DNA of 64,000 nt from Adineta steineri (lineage: Eukaryota > Rotifera > Eurotatoria > Adinetida > Adinetidae), in the NCBI GenBank assembly GCA_905250115.1, contig CAJNOI010000206.1, forward strand, positions 62,001 to 126,000, given 5' to 3'. The notes under the pieces are model-generated. The model saw nothing but the letters and a program-made list of their open reading frames with translations, was not told where the DNA came from and did not search any database. Position numbers and translations under genes: made by a program. Below are positions 1 to 12,905 of the stretch, piece by piece (position 1 is the stretch's first letter; each line of letters starts with the position of its first letter).

Positions 1-614
1 CTTAAATATTTGATGACATTTATCACAACGTGAAGCAAATTGTTGATTATAACATTCACCACAAAAAAGTTGTTCATTTTTACAACCAAATGGCTTATCA
101 ACAAGTGGTGTTCGACACATTGAACAAAAAAAACATTTTTCATGCCAATGACGATCTTTATATGAAAGATCCTTTAAAAGATAAACAATCATAAATCTTC
201 ATTAAATAAAAATTTTTAATTTAACTAACTTTTGAATCAGTACCAATTTTTTTTCGACATTCTTCACACGTATTAGCAAAACGATCTTCATAACATTTAA
301 TACAATATGGACGTTCATCTTTTAAAATATATCTTGAACCAGATAAATTTCGATCACAATTCGAACATGGAAATTGATCTTGACCGATACTATGTGAATT
401 ATATTGATACGATGAATGACCATTACTAACTTTTGGATTTGTATTTAATGATCGATTATAGTCACCGTCACCATTGTTATAAGTCACCTACAAAAAAATA
501 ATGTTTATATATATATATGTATGTGTATGTTTTCTATTTATTTGTAATATAAGAAATAGTCTTCGAATTATTTTCGATATAATTAACACTCACGCGTACT
601 AAATCGTCTTCCAT
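1..614 (-). CDS. FHL-type (four-and-a-half LIM) protein, N-terminal part
   Basis: Three exons are visible on the minus strand: 594-614 (ATG, donor GTGAGT), 230-487 and 1-171; the gene continues beyond the window edge. The product starts MEDDLVR, then a low-complexity stretch, then a half LIM finger (CSNC...CIKCYEDRFANTC), followed without a gap by CEEC and the segment DLSYKDRHWHEKCFFCSMC. This order of a lone half-LIM followed by full LIM domains, with the 'KDLSYKDRHWHE' junction, is the signature of the FHL family, which are adaptor proteins at focal contacts, sarcomeres and in the nucleus that bind partners through paired zinc fingers. Introns are 106 and 58 bp and both are phase 0. FHL is preferred over testin/PINCH because of the N-terminal half finger. 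Only about 1.5 LIM domains are seen, so the number of later LIM repeats is unknown. Confidence 0.88.
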
Positions 615-2086
615 ATTCTTTTTGTTTTGTTGTGAAAAAATTAATTAGAATCAAAGCAGTAGTATAATGCTGTTAATAAGCACATCTCATTTACACGATG
701 AATCTGTCAAACAATTCTCGTGTATGAGAAAAAGAGATGTTGCCCTATGCGTAGTGCTTTTTTTTTCTTTGTCCGGTTTTTTTTTCAAACTATTGTTGAA
801 CGGACAAGTAAAGGGGAGACATTAGTTGAAAGAACAAGAGAGAGAGAGGGAGAGAGAAAGAGAGAAATAAAAGCGAAGAATATGCTTAAAGGTAAAGACC
901 AAAAGGGAAAAGAGAGAAAGAGAAATGGGAATTATATGCAAACAGGACACACATAAGCATGTAGACTAAAAGAAAATGAAAGAAATGAATAGAAGCATAA
1001 GAGACATGTTAAATCTTTGCCGATATTACATCTCTTTCACACACACATGCGATGTTTGATAAGACGAAAATTTTCTTTCTCTTAAGACAGAAAGAAAGAA
1101 TATAGCTACCGACAACTTCTCACTGTCGTTTGAATATATATATATATATACTTGCGGTCACTTAAAAAAATTTTTTTTCATTTATATGCTTATGTATATA
1201 TGTATATGTTATTATTGCAAAAGTACCATCACTAGTCACTTGAAGCTTTATAAACGAGCGAAAACTAACGTATATATACATTTTCAAGCATTATATATAA
1301 GTGTAGTCTGAAGAAGTTTATGAAGTATCTACATTTATAATTGTTTGAAATATAACAAAGAGAAATCAATGAAAAAATTTACTATCTAAAACTACCTAGG
1401 CGGAATATATTAAACAAAACGAGAGAGAAGAAAAAATGAACAATCAGATATTAGCAGTATGATGATAGTTATTATAACAAGGTATTTGAATTGCGGCCAA
1501 TTCATTTATTTATTCATTGCATGTTGTCTCAGTGACAAATATTGAAAAAAGGCGTAAAGAAAAACGGTATATTCGAGTCCTGTTTTGTGGTTATACATAA
1601 TGCTCGAAGAGAAATTGAAGTGTCTACATGTCAATATTAGATATTAACCGATAAATTTATTATGCTGCTCTTTTCAAATAAAACTACCTATAGAAATATT
1701 TCTTAAGTACCCTGTTATATTAAAGCAATAATTTCTCAATAGATTCAATATATTTTATTTTACTGTGGAGTAAGCAGATTGGATATTTGAAAAAAGCTAT
1801 GTGCCAAAGCTTTCTTTTTTTTATAAGTAATATCAATGCGTGCATTGAGTATATATATATATGAATTGATGGCCTTAGAGAAATAATTTTATTGATACCT
1901 ACATTCATTTTGACACGATATTGTACCTTTGATAGAAAAATTATATAATCATTAATTTAATTAATTAAAAGTATTTAATGATTAATTTTTCCAAAAGCTC
2001 AAAATGAGAATATTTAATATGTTTTCTTTTTTCTTCAGTTGAAGGACTTTTATGTTATTTAAGGCAAGAAAAAAAAATAAAATATT
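615..2086. other. intergenic, no gene seen
   Basis: AT-rich upstream region of the FHL-type gene. It holds a purine-rich low-complexity run (about 830-930, GA repeats), a short (TA)n tract near 1135-1150 and another near 1850-1862. Open frames here are short and low in complexity. I see no conserved protein, RNA gene or transposon end. Confidence 0.5.
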
Positions 2087-2305
2087 TTAACAAACCCCTC
2101 CAGCTCTTCGATTTTCAGGACTGGCACTTTGTCTAGGAAAGATTTGTTCATTGGAATAATATGGTTGATCTTCATAAATATGTTGATCTGATGATTGTAC
2201 ATATGTTGTTGGTAGTTGTTGTTGTTGTTGATGTTGAAAACTACCGCGCGAACTACCCGAGCTTGTAGTAGTACGTTTATTTGGACTTGTACTTATGTAT
2301 GCCAT
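2087..2305 (-). CDS. small Q/S-rich hypothetical protein (doubtful)
   Basis: A 72-codon frame begins with ATG at 2305-2303 and ends at 2087. A pyrimidine tract ending CCAG lies about 30 bp upstream and could be a splice acceptor, so this could instead be the last exon of a longer gene. The product is polar and disordered (GSFQHQQQQQLP, many S/T/Y) and ends RRAGGVC. I do not recognise it. It lies downstream of the TARP-like gene on the same strand but is not in frame with it, since that gene has its own stop at 3119. Coding status is unproven. Confidence 0.28.
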   Translation of the reverse strand: MAYISTSPNKRTTTSSGSSRGSFQHQQQQQLPTTYVQSSDQHIYEDQPYYSNEQIFPRQSASPENRRAGGVC

Positions 2306-3118
2306 AGTGTTATGAAAAATATATATCTGGAAAAGAGCAAAATAAACAAATTTGTCGTATAGAAACCTGACAAAGTAATTCACAGTTTATTTTCATATAT
2401 TTCTTCTCTTGATTGTGCGCACTGCAATAAATGTTTTCGTAACCAATACCTTTCATGTTATTTTTTTTCTTCTTTTAACATCAATCTCAATGCCAGTATA
2501 TTAACTCGAAAAGTTTCTTTTTTTTTCCTGCTTCTACTTTTAACTATGGAAGAACGTGTATGTGTGCGTATATACTTGTGAGAAGCAATGCTAAATGTAA
2601 AAAAGAAAAAAACGAGAGAATGGAAATAGAAGGACATGTTGTTGTTTCTTTATATAATTGAAAGTCATGCCAACCAAAGCGCATGTATGGATTTTTGACA
2701 AACACAACAACAGCACATAGCGAAGTAAAAAAGAGAAAAAAAAAGAAAATGATTCTCTTAATTCAGCAATGAAATTGAGGCACCACATGGTAATAGTAGG
2801 CGGCATATTGACAACAGATACGACGAATATTTGCTCAAGCCTTCATATATATATGTAGATATAACAACTAAATAGACTGAAATGATTTCATTTTTTTTAT
2901 AATCAATCGACAAAAGAACGAAGAAATGTTATTTTTCAAGGTGATTCAATAAAAATATTTCGTATATCCCGAAATCTTATCAAAAATATTCCTTTAAATC
3001 AAAGGCACATGGATATTCATGTGTTTCTTTTCATTGAAAATTAAATAGTAATTACGAAATAGAGAATAACAACTAATAAAGAAAGTGACAAAAAAATATA
3101 TATATATATAGATGTATA
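2306..3118. other. intergenic, no gene seen
   Basis: AT-rich spacer with short homopolymer runs and a (TA)n tract at about 3097-3112, just past the stop of the TARP-like gene. Short open frames on the minus strand are hydrophobic and low in complexity. No feature is supported. Confidence 0.45.
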
Positions 3119-4418
3119 TTAAACAGATGTAGTCCGTTTAACACCTTTCTTTGAATTTCGTCGCATTGTATTATCATTATCGGGTCGTGATATATGAGTA
3201 ATAGTTGTAATTTTTGAATTTATCAATGGTGCTGGTGTTGTCGGTCTTGAATTTGCTAATAATTGTGCTTGTGATTTTGATTTAACCATTTGTGTAAGTA
3301 AATCCATATCTTCAGCACGAATTAAAACACGACAATAATCACCATAAGCTACTGTTGGTGATCGTGGTGAATAAGATATTTTATCAGTTCGTTGTAATGA
3401 CGATGATGTATATGATGTATCAAATGGTAAACGTCTTTTTTGTTTATGTATTAATGGATTCGATACATCATTGGATATATTATATGGATACTGTGTATGA
3501 TTTTGATTTGAACGATTTGCAATCGGTTTTGTACTATGATTATTTGTTGGAGGAAATGAAGCGAGATTGAATGGTAAAGCAGTTGTCATTGATAGACAAT
3601 TTCCCATAAGTTGACGAGTACGTTCACGTAATTTTTCTTGTTTACGTACGAGTGCACGAAAACGATAGATAAACCAATAAACAGTTAAAACACCAGTTAA
3701 TTCTTGTAAAACAAATGATAAAACAGCACATAAAAACGAATATCCATAGGAACATTGCATCACCGGATGATCTTGATCGATTTTAACTGATTCTTCTGTT
3801 GTAATTGAAACATATAAGGTAACGCCAACCATGGTTAGTAAACCTATTTGTTATAAAAAAAATAATAGATTGAATTCTAGTTTTTTTTACTGAAATATAT
3901 TTTACCTGAGATAGAAAATAAAAGTCCTGAGATGAAGAAAACAGCTTTTCGACGTCGTTTACAAAGACCACGAGTAAACAAAAATATAGCAATTATTAAA
4001 AGAACGGATGCAGCTGAAAAACAAACCATACTAGGTGCTGATCGATCTAATTTTTGGAGAAGAAAAAACAAAAGTTTAATTTAAGGAAAAAAAAAGGAAA
4101 ATTGAAATTTTTAATCTTACATGATACAGCTTTAAAACCTTTTTCTAATTTTGCTTCTGCTTTTGACCATTTAACAATCTCACATATATATGGAGCATCC
4201 ATTACTTCTTTTGCACATTCTTGCCATAAACCAATTCGATGATAAGTATAATTTACAACTCGTATTTCGCCTACTTTTATTGTTGGATTTTGTGATAATC
4301 TTGTTTGATTTCCATAGATCCAATGATCAGTAAATAAACAAACGGTCATAAGTGCAGGCGCAGTATAGGCACTGACCGCAGCACATACCATCAGTGCCTT
4401 ATGATGAAAATTACCCAT
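3119..4418 (-). CDS. TARP / calcium-channel gamma-subunit-like tetraspan protein (stargazin family)
   Basis: Three exons (4121-4418, 3906-4046, 3119-3843) join in phase to give 387 residues. The order is: TM1 at about residues 8-31; an extracellular loop with N-glycosylation sites NQT and NYT and the claudin-fold signature GLWQEC (about 63-68) followed by a further Cys (about 79); TM2 followed by a basic KRRRK turn; TM3 (FISGLLFSISGLLTMVGVTLYVS); TM4 (LCAVLSFVLQELTGVLTVYW); then a long cytoplasmic tail. The tail ends in TTSV, a class I PDZ ligand of the kind stargazin carries (TTPV). TARPs escort and modulate AMPA-type glutamate receptors; gamma subunits also associate with calcium channels. 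The best likeness by eye is to CACNG-type proteins rather than claudins, because of the long PDZ-ending tail. The ATG at 4418 is the first in frame after an upstream stop. Confidence 0.82.
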
Positions 4419-6190
4419 CCATGCGCCGTCACTGCGCAACCGGGAAAGGACCTAGTGGTAGTATCGACTAGCGAATACAATAGAAAAAAAGAAAGTGCCA
4501 ATACACTACGTGTAACTAGACACAAGGGTGATGGAAACGATAATGATGTTGATGATGTGTCAATTCATCTAAAATGCAAACACACACTCATATATACCTA
4601 AAACATAAAACAAAGTCGAAAGTGTTTAGAGAAAAATTATAATTTTGTCTACTATAGATTCTGAGTAGATAACTTAGCACGCAATAATCTCTCTTACTCA
4701 TTCTTTTTTTTGTTCGAATCATTATTTATGACTATAGAATATACACAACACACATTAGATCGCTTCGCATTTGAAGTCGTTCGTTTCTCTACTAGCATTC
4801 ATAGTCCTTGAGCTAATACACCACACTCACACACGAAGGAGAGAGAGAGAGGGGGACAAGGAGAGAAAGAAGACGAAAGAGAGAAAGATAGTCAGATCTA
4901 AACAGAATGGAAAAGACAGAGACATACATAGAGAAATATTTTATTAGTATTTTTCTTTGAACGCGCGCGTTCACGACACGATGCGATGTGAACTCACGAT
5001 CGGATCATCCTCTCTCTATCTTTACTGATTCTAACATACATAAGGAAAATTACATTTTTTATCTCGAGCTTGCTCTTTTCTTATCTTTTTCTTCTTCTTT
5101 TTTCTTTTCTTCATCTTCTTCTTCTTCTTTTTTTTCTTCTTCGTTTTTTTCCACTAGCTTTATGAGTGACTATAAATGACAACAGGCAAGTTGACGAGGC
5201 CGACGACACAAGATGAGTAGATACTTTTGAACAGTTGATCGGAAGACAAGATTCGCTCTTTGCTTTGTGCCTTGAACAATTGCCTCTTCCTTTCTCGTTC
5301 TCTTTTCTTTTCAGTCTAACATTGCTAACACTAAGCCTGCCGGCAATGTCTCTTTCTTAAAAACACGCACACTGAAATAAGTGAATATGACATAAAACAA
5401 TGAATAAGAAAAGATAGGGGAAACATAAAATAGAATGCCATAAGAATGATGAAGACAAACTTGTGATAATAACATGTTTCAATGAGGTCATCTCAGTTTT
5501 TTTAAACATGATGTTGTCATACTTTATTAATTTGTGTAATTAGTATTGAAACAAAGATTAATTATTTATTAAAATGATTTATCAGATAAATTAAATCTCA
5601 TATTGAAAAAAAAAACTAATTTCTATTCGTTGAATTTTATAACGAAAGAATATATAATTAAATATTAAGAAAAACAAAAAAAACAATACATTTTATCTTG
5701 ACAAAAAAATAATATGAAAAGTCTCATTAATCGCAACTCGAATGTCATTCATCTTATATTATAGTGGTTAGAAATCGAGTATTTTTAGATATGATAATAG
5801 ATAATTGATCAATCTTTGTATTGTAAAGAAATAAAAAGTCTTAGAAATTCTCTATTATATACATATAAATGAAATATCATTTTATTATTAGACAATGTTA
5901 TTTTTCTTTTGCCATAAGTGACAATAAGAAGTAATGCTTTTCATAAGAGTACATCAAATCTTTATTGTATAAAAACTCGATTTCTTTTCTAAGCGACCCC
6001 ATAGATTAAATATGTCATGTTAGCTTTTCGATCGCAAAGACTATAAAACTAAGTGCTTATACAACATCATTGACCTTATGTATAACATAAAAAATAAATA
6101 TGTAAATTAACAATTACATAAACATCATGTACTATGTTACACTATAGATCAAATAGTTCTCTGTCTTATCATCTCTATTCTAACTATCTG
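4419..6190. other. intergenic, upstream of the TARP-like gene
   Basis: Contains purine-rich (4850-4900) and pyrimidine-rich (5080-5160) low-complexity runs. An open frame at 4988-5179 is mostly Ser/Phe from a TTC/TCT repeat and is not taken as a gene. Nothing else is recognisable. Confidence 0.45.
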
Positions 6191-6325
6191 CAGTGGCGAA
6201 TTTAAGGGGAGGGCGATCGCATCCCTTCAGAAAACTTTTTCGATGTTTCACAGCAAAAATAGGTTCACACTACTTCGATTGGACTCAAAAAATAGTTTTT
6301 AGCCAAAATCCAAGATCCGCTACTG
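6191..6325. mobile_element. hAT-type MITE, copy 1 (135 bp)
   Basis: Terminal inverted repeats start CAGTGGCGAATTTA on the left and end AGATCCGCTACTG on the right. The element is flanked by a perfect 8-bp target duplication, ACTATCTG, at 6183-6190 and 6326-6333. Eight-base duplications and a CAGTGGCG-like end fit the hAT superfamily. There is no room for a transposase, so it is non-autonomous. A related copy lies at 14538-14703. Confidence 0.85.
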
Positions 6326-6333
6326 ACTATCTG

Positions 6334-7379
6334 ATTTTATTTAAACTGTAATTGTTCGTATAAGTGATACTATTGACTTCATTAGTATAACAATAGACTT
6401 AATTGTATTGAAATCTATATAATAAACATTTACAGAAACTTATGCAATATAATATAATGAATAGTTTATTCGAAAAACAAACTCTGTTGATGCTGAATAA
6501 AATAATAAATAAATTGAATATTGAATAAAAATCATTCATTCATATAAGATAACAGATGAAATTGATCGAAAAATATTTCTAAAAACAAATCGAAATTCTT
6601 TAAAATCTAGATTAATAACAAAAAAGTATACAAAAGAAAATTAACTTATTCATTGTTTATAAAACAAAAATTCAACAGATAACAAACTGATTAGAATTCA
6701 TTGGACGATGTCAACATTTTCTTAAAATATCTTATTGCTATAATCATACACAAGAATTCATTTATTTTTTATAGGCACAATAACAAGTATCGAGGACCCA
6801 AAATATATATATATATCTACATCCGAATAGGCTATAAATAATCAAATGTATATAATAAAATTATCTCGTAAAACGCGTCTAATCGATAGATTTTATTTAT
6901 CCATACTATTCAAATCTTATTTTAATTCTAATTCAAGAAAATAATTAGTATATATTCAGTTTAAAAAATAATTTATGTTGCAATATATTACACAAGTACT
7001 TGAGAGAGAGAAAGAGAGGAAAACAAATAAAAGTAAATAAAAAGTCAAAAACTTGACATATACATTAAAAGAAACCAAACAAAATCTCTTGTCATAAAAC
7101 AGACAAAAAAGAAATCACATTTTGTTAAATGCACTAGTCATTTTTTTTTTGAAAACCTTCTTTTATAGTCATTTTTGAATTGATTAAAAAATATGTTTGT
7201 TATTTGTATCATCGTTCAATATACGAAAGTTATGTTTACAATAAAAATAATAATATACAAAAAAAAATAGAAATATTAGTTGGTTATGATTATCTTAAGA
7301 TCACAAATAAATGAAAGACACTTTTTTTTATTTTTAAAATAAAGAAACAAGAAAAAACTTTTCGTTTTTTTGTTATGTA
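6334..7379. other. intergenic, no gene seen
   Basis: AT-rich spacer between the MITE and the 3' end of the PTB-domain gene. It contains homopolymer runs and a short (TA) tract near 6810. No coding or RNA feature is supported. Confidence 0.45.
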
Positions 7380-8628
7380 TCATACTTGTGAATCTTTTAG
7401 ATAATTCTCATTTGATCTATCACGATGATGACTATGTCGATGTCTTGAACGACGTTGAGGTGAACGTCCTTCTCTTCTATTATCGTGATTTTGTCTTGAA
7501 GGTCGCATTGATTGTTTTTGTGTATTAAATGCTTCTGCAAGTGCAAGAGCAAATCGATGTGCATATTCTTTCGATTGAAATAAAAATGCATAACATTCAG
7601 TTAATGTTTCATTAATAGTTTTATGATCTGATGTTAATGTTTTAACTTGACGTAATACAATACATGATGCTACTTTAGAATATTTATTATCATGCATAAC
7701 ATAGGAGATATTTTCAAGAGGAATAAGACCCTGTTGAGATCGTTCGGGACTATGATTACGTGAATGATGATGTTTAGTACGTGTAGGTGAATGTCTATGT
7801 GTTAATGTAAAACCACGTGTATTAACACATGCTTCTAATGTTGGAATTTCATTCATAGATGATAGATGACGAGCAGCACGTACCATATCATCGACAGGAG
7901 TTCGTACTGCTTTTGCACCCCATAATTGAGGACATGGTACTCGACCTAAATATTTGACAAGAAAATATTGCGGTAAGATTATTTTTGTTTGTATAGATGA
8001 ATTCGGAATAATTTCTTGTTGTTGTTGTTGTTGTTGTTTTGCTTTCGATCGAATAGCATCATTAGTAAATGATGTTGGTATATCTTTATTATCATTTGAA
8101 TGTAGTAGAGTTAAATTCATAAAATCTTGATTAAGATTTTCACGACTATTTTCATTCGATAAATGTTTATGAGGTCGAGAAGGATTCGGATGATGATTAT
8201 ATCGTGGTTGATAAGGTGGTGTATCCGATGAATGACTAGTTTCACGTGATGCTTGATAACGTATATGAGGTACAAGATTTCGATTTTCAATTTCAGAAAT
8301 AGTTTCAACAGTTTGATTAGGAATATTCGTTGATGGATGAGAATTTTGTTCAGATGTTTGAACACCAAAATAGTCCTGATTTGTTGTTGTTTGCTCTTGA
8401 AATGCATTTTCAAATTCGATATAAAGCTAAATAGAAAATTTAAAAAAAATCGTTTTTTGTATACTCGAATAATTCTCATACTGCTCTCTCTCGATCTTGT
8501 CCACTTGGTTTTCGAGCAATATATGGTTCATGATAATTATCATTATTTGTCGTTACCGGTAAAATTGATGCATAATGAATTTGACGATGATGATGATGAC
8601 GACGAAGGTGATCTTCTCTACGTGCCAT
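7380..8628 (-). CDS. PTB/PID-domain adaptor-like protein
   Basis: Two exons (8482-8628 with ATG, and 7380-8426) join in phase 0 across a 55-bp intron to give 397 residues. The N-terminal half is His/Asn/Gln-rich and looks disordered. The second half holds a phosphotyrosine-binding (PID) fold: YFLVKYLGRV opening strand, helix VDDMVRAARHLSS, strands TLEACVNTRGFTL and IPLENISYVMHD, CIVLRQ, CYAFLFQS, and a long C-terminal helix YAHRFALALAEAF. A basic, Ser/Arg-rich loop (RHSPTRTKHHHSR) is inserted between strands, and the tail is RS/His-rich. PTB domains bind NPxY-type peptides in receptors or phospholipids. I could not assign a subfamily; CCM2-, FAM43- and PID1-like proteins were considered. Confidence 0.75.
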
Positions 8629-11370
8629 TTGCTTTTTTTTTGTTAAAAACGAGATTTAAACCACTTATGAAATAATATCCTAAATAAACAAATTGCATAG
8701 AATTAGTGGTGAATTTTTTTTTTCGTATATATCTTACAACATTTCCTCGCTCTAGAATTTTCAGTAAATTGAAAAATACCACAAAAAAAATGTACTTTAA
8801 TATTGTTTTCGAGTTTATTATTATGAAAATAAAAATCATATTTTGTGTGAGCAGAAAAACATGAAAATGTCAAACGATCAAGTGTTTTGATCGTAGAAAA
8901 AAAAAAGTAATTTTTTATTTTTTCTCCCATCTATTAATTAAAAAAAAACTTAAACTAGCGTTCTTTTGATCTCGAAACTAGACTAATAACTTATAAGTTA
9001 AGAAAAAAAAAATCAATTTTTTTATTGTAATCCTGAATACCTTTATTAAAATTTTACAAATTAATCATAGCTGTGATTATGTAGGTGGATGTATACACAT
9101 TACCAGTGCAGTTGTCAAGTCTTTTTTTGTCATATAGTCAATTAAAAAAAAAACGAAAGAAATAAAGAGGTGTTTTTTTCGACTAAGTAATCAAATGTAA
9201 TATTCGTTTTTCTTCCTATACGTTCTTGTTAAGTATTGACAATGGATGAGAGTAAAGTAAGAATTGAAGAGAAAAAAAAATATATGTATATATATATTTT
9301 GTAAGAGAGAACGACAAAAATTTTTTTTTTGAATAGGTTGAAATAACTAAGAATTGAATAATTATTTATTATTATTATTTTGCATATAGCATCAACATTT
9401 AGTAAATACGGTTTTTTATATATTTATATAATCTAATATCACCATGTGATATGTAACCTATACAAAATACATGTCTGTGTCAACAACAAAAAAAATTGTT
9501 TTTGAATCAGATTGTACCATTGTTGTGAGAATGATATCTAATAATTAATTAAATATCTAGGAAAATAATCGAACAATTTATGAAATGATATTTGATTTGT
9601 GACTTGCTTTTAACTATAAATTAGTCATAACTGTTTATTTTATATAAGAATTCTGTTGAATTGAAATAAATGATTTATAATGTTTTTTTGTTAATGATCT
9701 TTGTTTTAATAAATCTACTTTTTTCCTATTCGATAAGTGACAATAGAATAGATCTTGTTTTTGTTATGTAATACAAGTGAATAAATCATATGCAAACAAA
9801 TATGTCTATGGAAGTAATCGAAATGTTTTGAAAATGGTTTCATTCTATATACCCTACTTTCAAATGTAAGAAGGTTCGAATAAATAGTCTGTTGAAAACA
9901 TTTGAAAATATTTATTGATTATTTGACCGTATAATTCAATTCACTGCACAATGATTAAGCAATACATATATGATTGGTAAAATTATGTTTTGATCGTTGA
10001 ATCAAGCTTAAACAACATTATTATTCAAGAGTACAATTTGTTGTGTATCGAATCGGAATGTACCTATGTCACGTTTTTTTGGATATATGTCAAAATGTAG
10101 TCTTATGACTGAAAATATAGTCATTTTAGTAGGCAAAAAGAATAACGAAGAGATATTTATTTGAATACAGAGAAAAAGTGGATTAATAGTAAAGTTCCAA
10201 ATACATATTTATAGTATCCTCCAATTCACAGAGTTAATCTAGGTAGGAACTATTGTGAATTTATACTGTATCGCACTAACGCCCTCATTCTTACTGTTAA
10301 CTCCGCCTTCATTCTCTAGCTTTCAAAAGTACGAATATCCTAGACATCAATTCATTCTTTTCATTCATTTTTCAACGTTCTCTTCCGTTAATTTTACTTT
10401 CTATTTTTTGCTTTTAGACGTTTTACGCCCCTTTCTTTCGTTAATAATCTATCCTCAGTTATTATAAAACACCTTCTATATTGCCCTGAGACTACTGATT
10501 TTCTTCTGCTTAAATGACTCAGTCGTGATAGTAAAAACATTCGTTCTTCCCCAAATAGAAGGCCATGGGCACGAACTCTTTTCACCCAAGTCATAACTCA
10601 GTAAGCTCTACAAAATAAGTATGCCTTCAAGTCAAAAGTGAATGTGCACCTGGGAATGTTCTCTTATCGGTATACCTGGATTATATAGGTGAATCAATAG
10701 GGATTAAAAAGAATTAAAATATCATGTATTAATTCCGCAAAGAATAATATTTCTGTCCGACAAGTATTGATAAATGATCTTTTTATTACTAGAAGATGAT
10801 TATCTATATACTTAATTTATAACAGCGTATGAATTAAGCTTATTTTCTTCTGAAAATGATTCAAGAATCTCTCGGTTTTACACTTTCGATAATTATTAAT
10901 TCAAAACCATCAAATAGAGGGAATACTTTCTTAAAATTAATTTTTTTCTCAATTGAATTAAATTTAAAAAAAAATCTCATTAATAATCTCTGCAAATTTT
11001 ACTCGAATTAAAACACAATAAATCTTAATCTGAGCATAATCCTTTATTCATAAACTAAAATTATCTGATTTGTCTTGCATAAAATTTTACTGATCATTCA
11101 CTATGATTATCTTCTAATACATTTTCAAGTTCGATACATTATAAATAGCAATTGATTGAATACATATGTCTGTTTACTTTGTCACGATGATTATGGATTA
11201 ATAGAGCCATCTATAGGGGATCGTCGATTGCCCAATGTAATTGTATTCGTTCTTTTTCCACTGTATACTTGTTAATACAAATGTGTCTATCTTTTATTTC
11301 TAGTTTTATTTTTTCCAATATATAGAATAAAATTAAAAAACTGTTTTTAAATTTTTTTATATAGAACTTG
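8629..11370. other. long intergenic region, no gene seen
   Basis: About 2.7 kb of AT-rich sequence between the divergent PTB-domain gene and RFC2. It is full of A/T homopolymers and short (TA) tracts (9280-9300). Open frames at 10255-10467 (+) and 10394-10594 (-) overlap each other and resemble no protein I know. Upstream regulatory sequence for both neighbours must lie here, but I can name no site. Confidence 0.4.
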
Positions 11371-11384
11371 TTTTTTTCTTCTAG
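11371..11384 (+). promoter_or_regulatory. splice acceptor just upstream of the RFC2 start
   Basis: A pyrimidine tract ending CTAG lies 13 bp before the RFC2 ATG. It could close a 5' UTR intron or take a trans-spliced leader, which bdelloids are known to use. The two cannot be told apart without cDNA. Confidence 0.5.
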
Positions 11385-11397
11385 ATTCCAATACGTT

Positions 11398-12785
11398 ATG
11401 GCGAATAGTAATGAAAATACAGATGATGTTGAAATGCTTGACATTAGTTCTTCAATGTCAAAAGAAAATGATGTACCTATACAATCGAAAATACCAGATG
11501 CTGTTCCTAAATCGACATTAATAAAACATACACCATGGCTTGAAAAATATCGACCAACAAAACTAAATGATATTGTAGGAAATGAAGAAGCAGTTTCACG
11601 TCTTAGTCATTTTGCACAGCAAGGCAATTTACCTAATATAATTATATCAGGTCCACCTGGTTGTGGAAAAGTTCGTTATATTTTATTCACAATTTGCAAT
11701 AAATGAAATTTATTCTTTGTTTTTTTCTTCTAGACAACAAGTGTTCTTTGTCTTGCAAGACAAATGTTAGGTGATGCATTTCGTGAAGCTGTCCTTGAAA
11801 TGAATGCATCGAATGATCGTGGTATTGATGTTGTGCGTACAAAGATAAAAATGTTCGCACAATCGAAAGTATCTTTACCTAAAGGACGACATAAGATAAT
11901 TATTCTTGATGAAGCCGACAGGTTAATAAAAAGAAAGAAAAAGCATTTGAATTAAAATCTGAATTAAAATCTTAATTTAGTATGACAGAAGGTGCACAAC
12001 AAGCATTACGTCGAACAATGGAATTATATTCTAAAACAACACGATTTGCTCTTGCTTGTAATGCATCAGATAAAATAATTGGTAAGTACATTTAAAAAAA
12101 ATAGATTTTAATAAATAATTGAATTAATTTTATTTTATTTTTGAAGAACCAATTCAATCTCGATGTGCAATGTTAAGATATTCAAAATTAAATGATGAAC
12201 AATTATTAAAACGTTTAGTTGAAATAACTAAATTTGAACAAGTTTCATATACATCAGAAGGTCTCGAAGCAATTATTTTTACAGCTCAAGGTGATATGAG
12301 ACAAGTAATAAAAAAATGTTTTTCTATATTGATTTTTTGAAAACATGATTATTATTATTTTAGGCGATTAATAATCTTCAATCAACTGTATTTGGATTTG
12401 GTCATGTTAATAGTGAAAATGTATTTAAAGTTTGTGATGAACCACATCCAATTCTTATTCGTGATATGATTGAAAAATGTATTCAAAGTGATCTCGATGA
12501 AGCTTATAAAGCAATGAATCATCTTTGGAGATTAGGTTATACAGCTGAAGATATTCTTTCTGTGATAATGCGTGTAACAAAAACTTATCAAATGAGTGAA
12601 TTTATGCAATTAGAATTTATTCGAGTATAGAAATTTCGTTTTTTTTCCTCTATTAAATTATATTTGTTTTTTTTAAGGAAATTGGTCTTACATATATGCG
12701 TGTTAGTCAAGGTGTTGAATCCCAGTTACAATTATCTTCATTACTTGCTCGATTATGTCAACGAGCGAGTTCAAATTCTCATTAG
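11398..12785 (+). CDS. RFC2: replication factor C subunit 2 (clamp loader)
   Basis: Six exons (11398-11670, 11734-11921, 11981-12081, 12147-12304, 12364-12624, 12678-12785) give 362 residues, the usual size for RFC small subunits. Features in order: [17 protein letters not shown]; Walker A GPPGCGKTT with Lys91 as the last codon of exon 1; [12 protein letters not shown]; Walker [10 protein letters not shown] split by an intron; sensor-1 region [14 protein letters not shown]; arginine finger motif IQSRC (about 191-194); then the RFC collar region. [32 protein letters not shown] and FKVCDEPHP match RFC2 more closely than RFC4 or RFC5. The protein is an AAA+ ATPase of the RFC pentamer that loads PCNA on primed DNA. 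The first intron uses a weak donor (GTTCGT). The ATG at 11398 is chosen because it follows an acceptor. MLX begins only 120 bp downstream on the same strand. Confidence 0.95.
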
Positions 12786-12886
12786 TCAGATTTTGACTTT
12801 CGATATTTTTTGTTAATTATTAAATAATAAAAACCAACTATTTTCAAGATTTATTTTTTTCTTATTCATATATATCTCGAATGAAT

Positions 12887-12900
12887 TTTTTTGATTTTAG
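12887..12900 (+). promoter_or_regulatory. acceptor-like site before the MLX start
   Basis: The sequence TTTTTTGATTTTAG ends 5 bp before the first MLX ATG and only about 115 bp after the RFC2 stop. There is little space for a separate promoter plus an upstream exon, so a trans-splice acceptor within a two-gene transcript is plausible. Confidence 0.5.
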
Positions 12901-12905
12901 ATCGG

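Noticed and set aside
720-956. 78-codon plus-strand frame
   Set aside because: Made of a purine-rich (GA) low-complexity run that yields Arg/Glu/Lys repeats.
4988-5179. 63-codon Ser/Phe-rich frame
   Set aside because: Translation of a TTC/TCT microsatellite.
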